Origin: Pseudomonas sp. Bc-h
Lineage (GTDB): Bacteria > Pseudomonadota > Gammaproteobacteria > Pseudomonadales > Pseudomonadaceae
DNA length: 64,000 nt
Assembly (NCBI RefSeq): GCF_002080045.1
Contig: NZ_MUIN01000008.1
Location: 62,001-126,000, forward strand
Direction of reading: 5' to 3'
Shown one piece after another: positions 1-8,997 of the stretch. How positions within the stretch are numbered: position 1 is the first letter of the stretch; every line of letters starts with the position of its first letter. The notes beneath the pieces are model-generated. The model ran no database searches, had not been told where the DNA came from, and saw only the letters and a list, made by a program, of their open reading frames with translations. The translations under genes and the position numbers were made by a program.

Positions 1-781
1 CGAGCAGATGCCCGATCAGGTGATCCCATCCCAGCGCGACCCCTTGATCATCCAGCGCCATTTGCGTGAGCAGGCTGTAATCATTGGTGCTGAAGTACTG
101 CGGACTGTGTGAAGCGGGAATTTGCACATCGACGTTCTGGAAGGAAAACCAGACGTTCCAGTCGACCTGTTCCGACAGCTGCGAGCGCCCGTAAGGGTTG
201 AGGTCCAGCAGGACGCTTTCTCGCAGACCTTCCATCGTTCGAACCTCTGGATGCTCCTGCAAATAGGCAGGCGTGCAAACCGGGTAGACGACCTCGTGAA
301 ACAGCGGAATGCGCTCGAACCCTGGACGCAGGTCGAACACTTTGGTGATGAAAATATCCGGTGTGACACCAGGCTCCATCGCCAGAAAATGCTGGGTGGT
401 GATGACGTTCAAGTCGAGATCGGGGTTGGCGCTGAAGAACTCTTTCATGCGATGCGCCAGCCACATCGTCGAAAACGCAGGGGAACAACACAGCGTCAGG
501 GTTCGCTTGTCATTGCTTTCGCGACGGATACGCTCGGTGGCATTGAAGATATTGGTGAGCGAGAGCTGCGCCGCGTCGAACAGTGCTGTGCCGGAGGCGG
601 TCAACCTCACTTCCCTGCCGGTGCGAATGAACAGTTCAGTGTTCAGGTAGAGTTCGAGATCGCGAATCTGCCGGCTGATCGCAGCCTGGGTCACGCAGAG
701 CGCTTCGGCCGCGCGGGTGAAGTTGCGATACTTGGCCGCCGCAACGAATGACCTCATCGCCTTGAATGAGGGCATTTGCAT
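1..781 (-). CDS. LysR-family regulator, GcvA-like (3' end outside window)
   Basis: The minus strand encodes an uninterrupted LysR protein starting MQMPSFKAMRSFVAAAKY. The N-terminal winged helix (residues about 6-65) has the FTRAAEALCVTQAAISRQI recognition helix, and the effector domain follows from about residue 90 (TLTLCCSPAF). About 260 of the usual 295-300 residues are inside the window and no stop codon is reached. The start at 781 is preceded by AGGATCAGG; an ATG at 775 is an alternative. The gene is divergent from azlCD, so a LysR regulator acting on the shared 178-bp gap, and possibly on azlCD, is a reasonable inference but is not shown. Confidence 0.88.
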   Translation of the reverse strand, partial: MQMPSFKAMRSFVAAAKYRNFTRAAEALCVTQAAISRQIRDLELYLNTELFIRTGREVRLTASGTALFDAAQLSLTNIFNATERIRRESNDKRTLTLCCSPAFSTMWLAHRMKEFFSANPDLDLNVITTQHFLAMEPGVTPDIFITKVFDLRPGFERIPLFHEVVYPVCTPAYLQEHPEVRTMEGLRESVLLDLNPYGRSQLSEQVDWNVWFSFQNVDVQIPASHSPQYFSTNDYSLLTQMALDDQGVALGWDHLIGHLL

Positions 782-959
782 CAACACCTGATCCTGCCGC
801 GCGTCTTTCGCCATAACAAAAACTACCTGCTTTCTCACAAAAAAAGTCGATTCAGCCGACTGGCCGCCAGCCCCTATGATTTATCCCACGCCGCTCTATG
901 TGACGCTAGCGAATCCAGCTTTCAGCCTCAGTCGGCGGGCACAGACAAGGACAAGAACA

Positions 960-1700
960 ATGCGTTATCGCAATGCCGGACATGCTTTCGCTCATGGCGT
1001 GCAGACACTCATACCGCTGATTCCCGGGGTGATTCCGTTCGGGTTGGTGACCGGGGTCATGGCGACCGAAATGGGCATGTCGCCAGGTACAACAATGGGC
1101 ATGACCTTGTTGTTCTATTCCGGCTCGGCGCAGATGGTGGCCCTGCAATTGCTGCACAATGCGGCGCTGCCACTGACGGTGGTGGTGACCGCGCTGATCA
1201 TCAACCTGCGCTTCATCATGTACAGCGCGTCACTCGCTGCGCACCTGCACAAGCTGCCCCGGCGCTGGACCTGGTCGATGACCTATCTGCTCTCCGACCA
1301 ATCCTATGCGCTGTCGACCCTGAAACTGGCATCCGGCGAATTGGGGGTTCATGCCAAACACTTTTACATGGGCACGGCCCTGGCGATGTACCTGGCGTGG
1401 CAGTTTTCGGTGCTGGCGGGTGTGATTCTGGGGGCGCGCATTCCTGAAACCTGGTCGCTGGGTTTTGCCATTCCGCTGTCGTTTCTGGCGTTGCTTGTTC
1501 CCAATCTGCGCAGCGCCGCAACACTGGGCGCAGCTGTCGTCGGGGGTGCGCTGGCGGTGCTGGCAATCAAGCTGCCCTACAACCTCGGGCTGGTGGCTGC
1601 TTCCGTTGGCGGCGTCGTGGCGGGACTGCTGATCGAGAATCTGCGCAAAGGCGCCGCTCCCGACACTTCGACAAACGCCATGGAGAGGGAAGCGCAATGA
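960..1700 (+). CDS. azlC: AzlC family branched-chain amino acid exporter, large subunit
   Basis: This is an integral membrane protein of 246 residues with the AzlC-type opening (IPLIPGVIPFGLVTGV) and the conserved segment LRFIMYSASLAAHL. It is the large subunit of a two-part inner-membrane exporter of branched-chain amino acids and related compounds. The start at 960 has AAGG 10 bases upstream; the frame stays open further upstream, but those codons lack AzlC similarity. The stop overlaps the azlD start as ATGA, so the two are translationally coupled. The substrate is inferred from the family only. Confidence 0.93.
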   Translation: MRYRNAGHAFAHGVQTLIPLIPGVIPFGLVTGVMATEMGMSPGTTMGMTLLFYSGSAQMVALQLLHNAALPLTVVVTALIINLRFIMYSASLAAHLHKLPRRWTWSMTYLLSDQSYALSTLKLASGELGVHAKHFYMGTALAMYLAWQFSVLAGVILGARIPETWSLGFAIPLSFLALLVPNLRSAATLGAAVVGGALAVLAIKLPYNLGLVAASVGGVVAGLLIENLRKGAAPDTSTNAMEREAQ

Positions 1701-2029
1701 GCGACGTGGTCCTGTGGGGGATATTTCTGGCAGTTGGCGTGGGCACCTTCGCCATGCGTCTTTCGTTCGTCGAGCTGTATGGAAAGTGGCAGATGCCCGC
1801 GCTACTGGAGCGAGCGTTGCGTTACGTTCCAGCGAGCGTGCTCGCAGCATTGGTGTTGCCTTCGGTGGTTTACCCGCCCGGCCAGAATGAGTGGGTGTTG
1901 AACAATCCACAGATACCTGCGGCCGTGATCGCGGCCTTCATTGCCTGGAAAACCCGGAGCACGTTGCTGACGCTGGGCGTGGGAATGGGCGCGCTCTGGG
2001 CGTTCAAGTTTCTTGGCAATATGGGGTAA
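1697..2029 (+). CDS. azlD: AzlD family exporter, small subunit
   Basis: This is a 110-residue protein with four hydrophobic segments and the typical AzlD opening (LWGIFLAVGVGTFAMRLSF). It completes the AzlCD exporter in the inner membrane. It overlaps azlC by 4 bp and has no separate promoter. A REPIN lies directly downstream and may mark the end of the transcript. Confidence 0.92.
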   Translation: MSDVVLWGIFLAVGVGTFAMRLSFVELYGKWQMPALLERALRYVPASVLAALVLPSVVYPPGQNEWVLNNPQIPAAVIAAFIAWKTRSTLLTLGVGMGALWAFKFLGNMG

Positions 2030-2054
2030 CAACTCGATATCTCGGCTGAGACCT

Positions 2055-2143
2055 GTGGGAGGTAGCTTGCTCGCGAATAGGAAGTTGCGGCCAACGTCAC
2101 ATGGCGTCTGTACCCGGGCGTTCGCGAGCAAACTCTCTCCCAC
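2055..2143. repeat. REPIN (inverted REP pair), family 1
   Basis: Two copies of a Pseudomonas REP sequence face each other: GTGGGAGGTAGCTTGCTCGC at 2055 and its imperfect inverse ending at 2143. The spacer is about 44 bp. It lies between azlD and the tct operon. The same family occurs at 31982-32070. Confidence 0.85.
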
Positions 2144-2292
2144 GAAAGCACATCGTCCCTTTCAGCCTATAACCCCAGGCTATCGGTGTATGTGATGTTT
2201 TGACTAGACGCGACATAGCAACTTTCACACACTCCTCGCATGGCTGATCGACACGGCGGCCACTCATAACAAATACAAGAAAGAGGATCACC

Positions 2293-3309
2293 ATGCGAAC
2301 CGCATCCTTTCGACGCGCGTCCCGTCTGCTGCTCGGCTGCACCTTGATGTGCGCCACAGCAATCCCCACCCTCGCCCTCGCCGCATGGCAACCTGACAAG
2401 AACGTCGAGATCGTCGTGGCCGGTGGTCCAGGCGGCGGCACCGATCAACTCGGCCGTTTGATCCAGTCGATCATCAGCACCCACAAGTTTCTTGACGTGA
2501 ACACCGTGGTCCTCAACAAGGGCGGTGGCAACGGGGCTGAAGCTTTCCTCGACATGAAGGTCTCCAAGGGTGATGCCGACAAACTGGTCATTGCCACCAA
2601 CAACATCTATCTGCTGCCGCTGGTCTCCAAACTCGGTTATGAGTGGCAGGAACTGACCCCGGTCGCCGCCGTTGCCGAGGACGATTTCATCCTCTGGACC
2701 TACAAAGACGCGCCATGGAAGGACGCCAAAGGTTTCTACGATGCGGTCAAGACAGACCCTTCGAAAATGCGCATGGGCGGCAGTCAGTCCAAGGACGTCG
2801 ACCAGACCCTGACCCTGCTGCTGAACCAGACCAACAACACCAAGCTGGTCTACATCCCGTTCAAGAGCGGTAGCGAAGCGGCCACGCAACTGGCGGGCAA
2901 ACACATCGCCGCCAACGTCAACAACCCCGCCGAAAGCATCAGCCAGTGGCGCGGCGACCAGGTGCAGCCGCTGTGCGTATTCAGCAAGGACCGCATGGGC
3001 TACACCGAGAAGGTCGCGGGTGACAAATCCTGGGCCGACGTGCCGACCTGTCACGAGGCCGGCCTGGGCATCGATCAATACCGTTTCCCGCGCACCATTT
3101 TCATGCCGGGCAATGTCAGCGCCGAGCAGCGCGCCTTCTACATCGACCTGATGCGCAAGGTCTCCGAAACACCTGAGTTCAAGGCCTACGTGACGCAGAA
3201 CGCGCTGGTGCCGACCTTCCTCGAAGGCGATCAACTGACCGCCTACATCGAGAAGGACACCGCACGCGTCACCCCGGTTTTCAAGGAAGCCGGCTGGCTG
3301 CGCAACTGA
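2293..3309 (+). CDS. Tripartite tricarboxylate transporter (TctC/Bug family) periplasmic binding protein
   Basis: The protein has 338 residues. A signal peptide with a hydrophobic core ends near Ala30-Ala31 (ALA-AW), followed by the family hallmark VEIVVAGGPGGGTDQLGRLI. It captures a carboxylate substrate in the periplasm and delivers it to the TctA/TctB permease encoded next. The start is set by GAGG 8 bases upstream. An A-rich stretch (AACAAATACAAG, 2268-2279) just before the ribosome site resembles a Crc/Hfq target but does not match the consensus perfectly. The substrate cannot be told from the sequence; citrate, tricarballylate and other di- or tricarboxylates are all possible. Confidence 0.93.
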   Translation: MRTASFRRASRLLLGCTLMCATAIPTLALAAWQPDKNVEIVVAGGPGGGTDQLGRLIQSIISTHKFLDVNTVVLNKGGGNGAEAFLDMKVSKGDADKLVIATNNIYLLPLVSKLGYEWQELTPVAAVAEDDFILWTYKDAPWKDAKGFYDAVKTDPSKMRMGGSQSKDVDQTLTLLLNQTNNTKLVYIPFKSGSEAATQLAGKHIAANVNNPAESISQWRGDQVQPLCVFSKDRMGYTEKVAGDKSWADVPTCHEAGLGIDQYRFPRTIFMPGNVSAEQRAFYIDLMRKVSETPEFKAYVTQNALVPTFLEGDQLTAYIEKDTARVTPVFKEAGWLRN

Positions 3310-3317
3310 TCCGCCCC

Positions 3318-3353
3318 GCTGCCGTTCGCCTGTGAACAATGGCGCGCGGCAGC
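3318..3353 (+). other. Intercistronic stem-loop after the TctC-type gene
   Basis: The arms GCTGCCG (3318-3324) and CGGCAGC (3347-3353) are perfectly complementary. An inner CGCC/GGCG pair (3327-3330 and 3341-3344) extends the structure. No T-run follows, so it is more likely an mRNA 3'-end stabiliser than a terminator. Confidence 0.55.
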
Positions 3354-3372
3354 CACTCGCTGGAGGTGTTTG

Positions 3373-3906
3373 ATGTCCAATTCTTCTCACTCGACCTCGC
3401 TGGTCGGCACCCGCTGGGTGGAACTCGGTCTCGCTGCGTTCACCCTGCTGATCGGTGCAGTGGTGATGTTCGGCAGCATCGAGCAAGGCATCGGCTGGGG
3501 CGACGCTGGCCCTGAGCCCGGCTATTTCCCTTTCTATATCGGCCTGCTGCTGGCCACCGCCAGCCTGGCGAACGCTGTGTTGACGTTCGTGCGCTGGAAA
3601 CCCCTGAGCATCAGCTTCGTCAGCCGTGGCGAGTTCAAACAGGTGTTGTCGGTGTTCATACCCATCGCCCTCTTCGTCTGCGCCATGCCCTTCACCGGCA
3701 TCTACCTGGCGTCTGCAGTGTTCATCGCCTGGTTCATGTGGCGCGACAAGGTCCGCGCCAAGCCTTACGGGTTATTCATGATCGGTAGCGTTTCGGTCGG
3801 GGCCGTGGTCGCCAGCTTTTTGATTTTCGACCTGTGGTTCAAGGTGCCACTGGACGCGGGGCCCATGGGCGACTTGATCGCAATGGCCGGGAGATCGCTG
3901 AAATGA
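3373..3906 (+). CDS. Tripartite tricarboxylate transporter small membrane subunit (TctB)
   Basis: This is a 177-residue protein with four predicted membrane spans, starting MSNSSHSTSLVGTRWVELGL. The GWGDAGPEPGYFPFYIGL segment near residues 42-60 is typical of TctB. The start is chosen at ATG 3373, with GGAGG 6 bases upstream; the in-frame TTG just before it is less likely. The stop overlaps the TctA start as ATGA. It is the small, poorly conserved subunit that partners TctA. Confidence 0.92.
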   Translation: MSNSSHSTSLVGTRWVELGLAAFTLLIGAVVMFGSIEQGIGWGDAGPEPGYFPFYIGLLLATASLANAVLTFVRWKPLSISFVSRGEFKQVLSVFIPIALFVCAMPFTGIYLASAVFIAWFMWRDKVRAKPYGLFMIGSVSVGAVVASFLIFDLWFKVPLDAGPMGDLIAMAGRSLK

Positions 3907-5429
3907 GCGAATTCGATTCTCTGCTGCAAGGCATGAACCTGATCCTCACGCCCGGCCATATCGGGCTGATGGTGGTCGGCGTTCTGCTGGGCATTCTGGT
4001 CGGTGTCTTGCCCGGCCTCGGTGCACCCAATGGCGTGGCGTTGCTGCTGCCGCTCACCTTCACCATGTCGCCGGTGTCGGCGATCATCCTGCTATCGTGC
4101 ATGTATTGGGGGGCGCTGTTCGGCGGGTCGATTACCTCGATTCTGTTCAATATTCCTGGCGAGCCGTCATCGGTGGCGACGACCTTCGACGGTTATCCCA
4201 TGGCGCGTGACGGCCGGGCCGCCGAAGCCCTCACGGCTGCATTCAGCTCCGCGCTGATCGGCGCACTTGCAGGCGTCTTGCTGCTGACCTTCCTGTCGAC
4301 TCGCATCGCTGAATTCGCGATGACCTTCAGTTCGCCGGAGTTCTTCGCGGTTTACCTGTTGGCCTTCTGCACCTTCATTGGCATGAGCAAGAACCCGCCG
4401 CTGAAAACCGTGGTCGCCATGATGATCGGTTTCGCGATGGCCGCCGTCGGCATGGACACCGTTTCCGGCAACCTGCGCCTGACCTTCGATCAACCAGCAC
4501 TGATGACCGGCATCAGCTTCGAAGTGGCAGTGATCGGCCTGTTCGGCATCGGCGAGATTCTCTGCACTGTCGAAGAGGGCCTGGTGTTCCGTGGCGAGCA
4601 TGCGCGCATCACGCCGATGGTCATTCTGCGCACCTGGGCCAAACTACCACGCTACTGGTTCACCATCCTGCGCAGTACCATCGTCGGTTGCTGGATGGGT
4701 GTGACTCCGGGCGGCCCGACTGCCGCCTCATTCATGAGCTACAGCATTGCCCGGCGCTTCTCGAAGAACCGCGACAACTTCGGCAAAGGCGAGCTGGAAG
4801 GCGTCATCGCCCCGGAAACCGCCGACCACGCAGCGGGCACCAGCGCTTTGCTGCCAATGCTGACGTTGGGCATTCCTGGCTCCGCGACCGCGGCGGTGAT
4901 GCTCGGCGGCCTGATGATCTGGGGCCTGCACCCTGGTCCTACGCTGTTTGCCGAGCAACACGATTTCGTCTGGGGCCTGATCGCCAGCATGTATCTGGGC
5001 AACGTGGTCAGTCTGCTGGTGGTGCTGGCGACGGTGCCGCTGTTTGCGTCGATCCTGCGGATCCCGTTCTCGATCATCGCGCCGATCATCATCATGGTCT
5101 GCGCCATCGGGGCTTACTCGGTGCACAACTCGATGTTCGACGTGATGCTGATGCTGGGCTTTGGCGCGCTGGGTTATCTGTTCAAGAAACTCGGCTATCC
5201 GATTGCACCGTTGGTACTCGCCGCTGTGTTGGGCGACAAGGCCGAAGATGCGTTTCGCCAGTCAATGCTGTTCTCTGACGGGCAACTGGGAATCTTCTGG
5301 TCCAACCCGCTGGTCGGCAGTCTGACCACCGCCGCGTTGCTGATGCTGTTCTGGCCGCTGATCTCGGGTGGCATCAAAGCCGCCTTTGGCTGGCGTAATC
5401 GTCACGCAATCAAGCCGAAAACACTGTGA
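3903..5429 (+). CDS. Tripartite tricarboxylate transporter large permease (TctA)
   Basis: This 508-residue polytopic permease has the TctA glycine-rich signature GVLPGLGAPNGVALLLPLTF (residues about 36-55). A second, repeat-related GIPGSATAAVMLGGLMIWGL lies near residue 320. It forms the ion-coupled channel of the tripartite transporter and works with the upstream TctB and binding protein. The start overlaps the TctB stop. The LysR gene directly downstream and the shared strand suggest one transcription unit of four genes. Confidence 0.95.
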   Translation: MSEFDSLLQGMNLILTPGHIGLMVVGVLLGILVGVLPGLGAPNGVALLLPLTFTMSPVSAIILLSCMYWGALFGGSITSILFNIPGEPSSVATTFDGYPMARDGRAAEALTAAFSSALIGALAGVLLLTFLSTRIAEFAMTFSSPEFFAVYLLAFCTFIGMSKNPPLKTVVAMMIGFAMAAVGMDTVSGNLRLTFDQPALMTGISFEVAVIGLFGIGEILCTVEEGLVFRGEHARITPMVILRTWAKLPRYWFTILRSTIVGCWMGVTPGGPTAASFMSYSIARRFSKNRDNFGKGELEGVIAPETADHAAGTSALLPMLTLGIPGSATAAVMLGGLMIWGLHPGPTLFAEQHDFVWGLIASMYLGNVVSLLVVLATVPLFASILRIPFSIIAPIIIMVCAIGAYSVHNSMFDVMLMLGFGALGYLFKKLGYPIAPLVLAAVLGDKAEDAFRQSMLFSDGQLGIFWSNPLVGSLTTAALLMLFWPLISGGIKAAFGWRNRHAIKPKTL

Positions 5430-5500
5430 TGACAAGCAATGCTGGAAATGCCCTGCAGTTCTTGTCAGGCTCGCCGCAGTCTTTCACGCGAGCCAATCAC

Positions 5501-6445
5501 ATGACCCGGATTCCTGAGGCCAACGTTATCCACAGCCGCCTGCGCCTGCGCCAGTTGCGGCTGATGCTGGCCTTGCAGGAATTGGGCTCGCTGCGCCGCG
5601 CCGCCGACAACATCGGCATGACCCAGCCGGCGGCAACCAAAATGCTGCACGAGGCCGAGGACCTGCTCGGGGTCGAACTGTTCGAGCGCCTGCCACGTGG
5701 CATGCGCCCGACGCCGTTCGGTGAAACGGTCATCTATTACGCGCGCATGGTCTTCGCTGAACTGAGCGGCATGCGCGAAGAACTGGTGGCGCTGGAGTCG
5801 GGAAATCTCGGGCGCGTGGCGGTCGGCGCGATTCCTGCGCTGGCCTCGGGCCTGCTGACCCGGACCATCGCCAACCTCAAGCAGAGCCATCCGCGTCTGT
5901 CGATGAGCATTCAGGTCGACACCAGCGATGTGCTGGTCCAGGCGCTGTTGCAGGATCAGCTCGACGTCGTGCTGGGCCGGATCCCCGGCGGCGCGCGAGC
6001 CGAAGAACTGCTGTTCGACAGCCTGGGCGAAGAGGAACTGTGCGTTATCGCCGGCGCCAGGAACCCGCTGGTCAACGCTAAGGATCTGAGCTGGTCCGCG
6101 TTGCAAAACGAAACCTGGGTGCTGCAACAACATCCAAGCCCTATGCGCGCCATCGTCAATCAGGTATTCCACAACGCCCGCGTCGACATCCCCAACAGCA
6201 TCGTCGAAACCACCTCGATCATGACCTTGCTCTCACTGGTGCAGCAGACTGACATGCTCGGCATCACCCCGGTTTCCGTGGTCGAAGACTACGCCGGGCG
6301 AGACTTGCTCGCCGTCCTGCCCATCAGCTTCGAAGCGCGCCTTCCGCCCTATGGATTGATCACTCGCCGTCATCGCATTCAGTCGTCGGCGATGCAGGCG
6401 TTCATCAGTTCGGTGAAGATCGAGCACTCGAACGCTCAGGGTTGA
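5501..6445 (+). CDS. LysR-family regulator of the tct operon (GbpR-like)
   Basis: This LysR protein of 314 residues has its winged helix at residues about 12-70 (LGSLRRAADNIGMTQPAATK) and an effector-binding domain from about residue 95 (GRVAVGAIPALASGLL). The start is uncertain. ATG 5501 gives the normal LysR length but has no clear ribosome site. ATG 5429 adds 24 residues and overlaps the TctA stop by one base (TGATG), which would couple translation. The position at the end of the operon suggests that it senses the transported carboxylate; this is an inference. Confidence 0.88.
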   Translation: MTRIPEANVIHSRLRLRQLRLMLALQELGSLRRAADNIGMTQPAATKMLHEAEDLLGVELFERLPRGMRPTPFGETVIYYARMVFAELSGMREELVALESGNLGRVAVGAIPALASGLLTRTIANLKQSHPRLSMSIQVDTSDVLVQALLQDQLDVVLGRIPGGARAEELLFDSLGEEELCVIAGARNPLVNAKDLSWSALQNETWVLQQHPSPMRAIVNQVFHNARVDIPNSIVETTSIMTLLSLVQQTDMLGITPVSVVEDYAGRDLLAVLPISFEARLPPYGLITRRHRIQSSAMQAFISSVKIEHSNAQG

Positions 6446-6618
6446 TCGTTCGGGCATCGATCGCGTTTTTTACTGAAATCGGAACAATCCGTAAGACGGC
6501 AAACACCGCCCGCGTAGGACCGTTCTGAAACCGCAAAACCCGCCCCCTCTTTCCCCTTAACAGCCCGGATTGCCTGTCCCATCCTTGCCAGCACTTCACT
6601 CGGCAAGGAATCGGCGAC

Positions 6619-7107
6619 ATGGCATTTGATGGATTTATCAAACTCGATGGCATCGCAGGCGAGTCACTGGATCAACGACATAAAGACTGGATTGAGATCG
6701 TTGCCTATAACTTCGGCGTCAACCAGAGCACCTCGGCGAGCGCCAGTTCAAACGGCGGCGCGGGCTCAGGTCGGGCCAGCCTGACGGACTTCAGCTTTAG
6801 CAAACGCCTGGACAAATCCAGCGCCCGACTCTTCGAGGCCAGTTGCTCCGGCGAACACATCAAAGAACTGACCCTGTGCCTGTACCGCGCCGGTGGTGAA
6901 AAACTCAAATACTACGAAGTGCGCCTCGAAGAAGTCATCATCTCGGACTTCTCGCAAAACGGCGAAAGCGGCGAACCGCTGGAAGAAGTGCAGATCAACT
7001 TCGGCCGCATCAATATCGTCTACACCCAACAGATACGCAGCGATGGCGCCGCCGCGGGCAACATCTCCGGCGGCTGGGACCGCATCGCCAACAAGCGCTT
7101 CAGCTGA
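6619..7107 (+). CDS. hcp: Type VI secretion tube protein Hcp
   Basis: This 162-residue Hcp1-family protein begins MAFDGFIKLDGIAGESLDQR and has the family segments NFGVNQS and FSFSKRLDKSSARLFEASCS. Hcp forms hexameric rings that stack into the T6SS tube, and it can chaperone small effectors inside the ring. No other T6SS structural gene is present in the window, so this is an orphan hcp that would depend on a secretion machine encoded elsewhere. AAGGAA precedes the start. The next gene begins 9 bp after the stop, which points to a cargo relationship. Confidence 0.95.
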   Translation: MAFDGFIKLDGIAGESLDQRHKDWIEIVAYNFGVNQSTSASASSNGGAGSGRASLTDFSFSKRLDKSSARLFEASCSGEHIKELTLCLYRAGGEKLKYYEVRLEEVIISDFSQNGESGEPLEEVQINFGRINIVYTQQIRSDGAAAGNISGGWDRIANKRFS

Positions 7108-7116
7108 GGCGCAGAC

Positions 7117-8082
7117 ATGAGCAAACCGTACGTTTTCATCAACGAGCAGATGCAATCCTATGCCACGTTGAAAAACCGCGTCGGCGGCGGCGCAAAGTTT
7201 GACGTGCTCAATGCGCACATCCGCAATGTGGTGGTCATGCCCGGTCAGGTAGTAATCATGGGCGACCTTTCGACCCGCACCTTGACCGGCGAAGAAATCG
7301 AACTGATGCACTACGCCAAAAACGCCCGCAGACAACTGCGCCAACATCAGGCCGGAGCCGATGGGCAGGTCATCGAGAACTACGACCTGCTGCAGCACAT
7401 GCTCGGGTATGGATCGTTGGGGCTCGGCGCCGCGACGGGAAGCTGGGGCGCACACCTGGGGGGTGTCAAGAACACCCTGGAGGACATCGACCGTCTGTAC
7501 AAACTGTCACTCACGCGAGGCACCCCCATCGCCCGGCAGGAGTTCATCAACCAGCGCAAAGCCCTCTTCGCCAAACTTGATATCCAACTGCAAGGCATCG
7601 CCCGATGGGGGACGAAGCTGAAAAAGAAGGGATCGATTAAAAAGATGCTCGGGATTTCGACGAAGAGTTATTTGCATACGGGGGAGATACAGGGGTATGC
7701 GAAGAAGGTCGGAGGTGTGGCGAAGGCAGTCAAAGTTCTGAAACACGGGACAGCTGTCGGAATAGGGATGAATATAGTGTCTACCGCTCTGGAAGTAAAA
7801 GAGGCGTGCACCACTGGAAGAGATGACTTATGCAAGAGGGCTCACTACGTGGAAGGCGCTAAACTGGTCTCGGGGGTTGCCGGCGGTTCTATCGGCGGTG
7901 CTGCCGGAGGCTACTTAGCGGCAAACATTTGCACTGTCGTGTTCGCTCTTCCAACAGGAGGATTAAGTGTCCTTGGGTGTGGAATAGTTGGTGGACTGGT
8001 AGGTGGATATGCTGGGGGAGCCATGGGCGAGTGGCACGGCGAACTTGCGGGCGAGATGCTCTATGATTGGGTTCCAAAGTGA
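7117..8082 (+). CDS. Probable Hcp-linked T6SS effector with glycine-zipper C-terminus
   Basis: The protein has 321 residues and matches no enzyme family that I recognise. Residues 1-75 are soluble and resemble a loading region. Residues about 97-118 are glycine-rich (GYGSLGLGAATGSW). The C-terminal 70 residues contain two hydrophobic stretches full of GxxxG steps (GAKLVSGVAGGSIGGAAGG, then GIVGGLVGGYAGGAMG), a pattern used by pore-forming toxins such as the P. aeruginosa Tse4 effector. It lies 9 bp after hcp. Its stop overlaps the next start (TGATG), tying it to a two-helix membrane protein. Base composition turns AT-richer from about position 7620, as if the toxic tail had a separate origin. 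The pore-forming role is an inference. Confidence 0.68.
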   Translation: MSKPYVFINEQMQSYATLKNRVGGGAKFDVLNAHIRNVVVMPGQVVIMGDLSTRTLTGEEIELMHYAKNARRQLRQHQAGADGQVIENYDLLQHMLGYGSLGLGAATGSWGAHLGGVKNTLEDIDRLYKLSLTRGTPIARQEFINQRKALFAKLDIQLQGIARWGTKLKKKGSIKKMLGISTKSYLHTGEIQGYAKKVGGVAKAVKVLKHGTAVGIGMNIVSTALEVKEACTTGRDDLCKRAHYVEGAKLVSGVAGGSIGGAAGGYLAANICTVVFALPTGGLSVLGCGIVGGLVGGYAGGAMGEWHGELAGEMLYDWVPK

Positions 8083-8447
8083 TGCAGCCGACGCTGGGTA
8101 TTCTGTCACTCATCCTGCTTTGCTGTACGCTCTTAACGACACTGACCATGGCCATTTTCTGTTATCGAAAAATCGATCTGCTCGAGGGTTGCCTGGAAGA
8201 CTGCAAATGCATATCGGACACTCGGTCCAGCTGGGGCGGGGGCATCATAGGAAGGCAAATGCGGATGAACATGATTTCGATAGTCATGACATTCCCCAAA
8301 ATAATGCACGCCAAGGGATACATATCTGCAGACGCCAATATGAGAATCCCTAGAAATTTGAGAAGGCAGGTATTTTGGCATTATCTAGCCCTGCATCTGG
8401 TCTTCGTATGCATGATCGCATTTTGCGTTTTCATTAAGCTCCAATAA
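8082..8447 (+). CDS. Putative effector immunity protein, two-helix membrane protein (copy 1)
   Basis: This 121-residue protein has one N-terminal and one C-terminal membrane helix (LGILSLILLCCTLLTTLTMA and LALHLVFVCMIAFCVFI). Between them is a soluble loop with GRQMRMNMISIVMTFPKI at residues about 57-74. The ATG overlaps the effector stop. The adjacent gene at 8480 encodes the same architecture and the same GRxMRxN core, so the two are diverged paralogues. A membrane-embedded partner coded right behind a probable pore-forming effector fits an inner-membrane immunity protein. This is inferred from context; no family was recognised. Confidence 0.62.
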   Translation: MQPTLGILSLILLCCTLLTTLTMAIFCYRKIDLLEGCLEDCKCISDTRSSWGGGIIGRQMRMNMISIVMTFPKIMHAKGYISADANMRIPRNLRRQVFWHYLALHLVFVCMIAFCVFIKLQ

Positions 8448-8479
8448 GGGCTTAGAGAGTATCTCTATAAGTGGACACC

Positions 8480-8848
8480 ATGAGCAATGTACCTAGCGGT
8501 TTGTTGGCGTTTATCGTCCTGTCCGCCACGTTGGTACACATTGCGGGCTCCTATATATTTTTCCGACTGAACCTGGAAAAAATTGAAGACCAACTCAGTG
8601 ATATCGATATGTTCTACCTGAACAAAAACTACTATGGCGACAGTTTCCTGGGTCGTAAGATGAGAGAAAACTTCATCACGCTGGTGCTCGTAGCCCCAGA
8701 AATATTCAAGAAGCAGGAGATCATCCCCCGACACAAACTTCTAAAGCTTTCGTATGGTTTGAGATGCGGAGTGCGGTTCATATTTCTATCGATGGCAGCC
8801 ATCTGTTCATCAGCGGTGCTGTTGTACTTTTTTCGACTCCGCCACTGA
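8480..8848 (+). CDS. Putative effector immunity protein, two-helix membrane protein (copy 2)
   Basis: This 122-residue paralogue of the preceding gene also has an N-terminal helix (LLAFIVLSATLVHIAGSYIF), a loop with GRKMRENFITLVLVAPEI, and a C-terminal helix (FIFLSMAAICSSAVLLYFF). The shared loop pattern is GR-M-R-N-I/T-V-P-I. The ATG at 8480 is preferred; a GTG at 8471 is possible. It sits 32 bp after copy 1 and is AT-richer than the flanking genes. It may protect against a variant effector or be a retained older immunity gene. Confidence 0.6.
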   Translation: MSNVPSGLLAFIVLSATLVHIAGSYIFFRLNLEKIEDQLSDIDMFYLNKNYYGDSFLGRKMRENFITLVLVAPEIFKKQEIIPRHKLLKLSYGLRCGVRFIFLSMAAICSSAVLLYFFRLRH

Positions 8849-8997
8849 AAGCAGAGAGTCGGACACTTAGCGAGTGGCTGAGCGCCCAGTCTCTCTGAAC
8901 TGATGACTCTAGACTCGACAGGGCCTGAAGCCTGCCAGCGCTCGAGCTGTTCGACGCCCGCTGCTACGCAGAAAGAGTTTACGAATTGGAGAGCCTA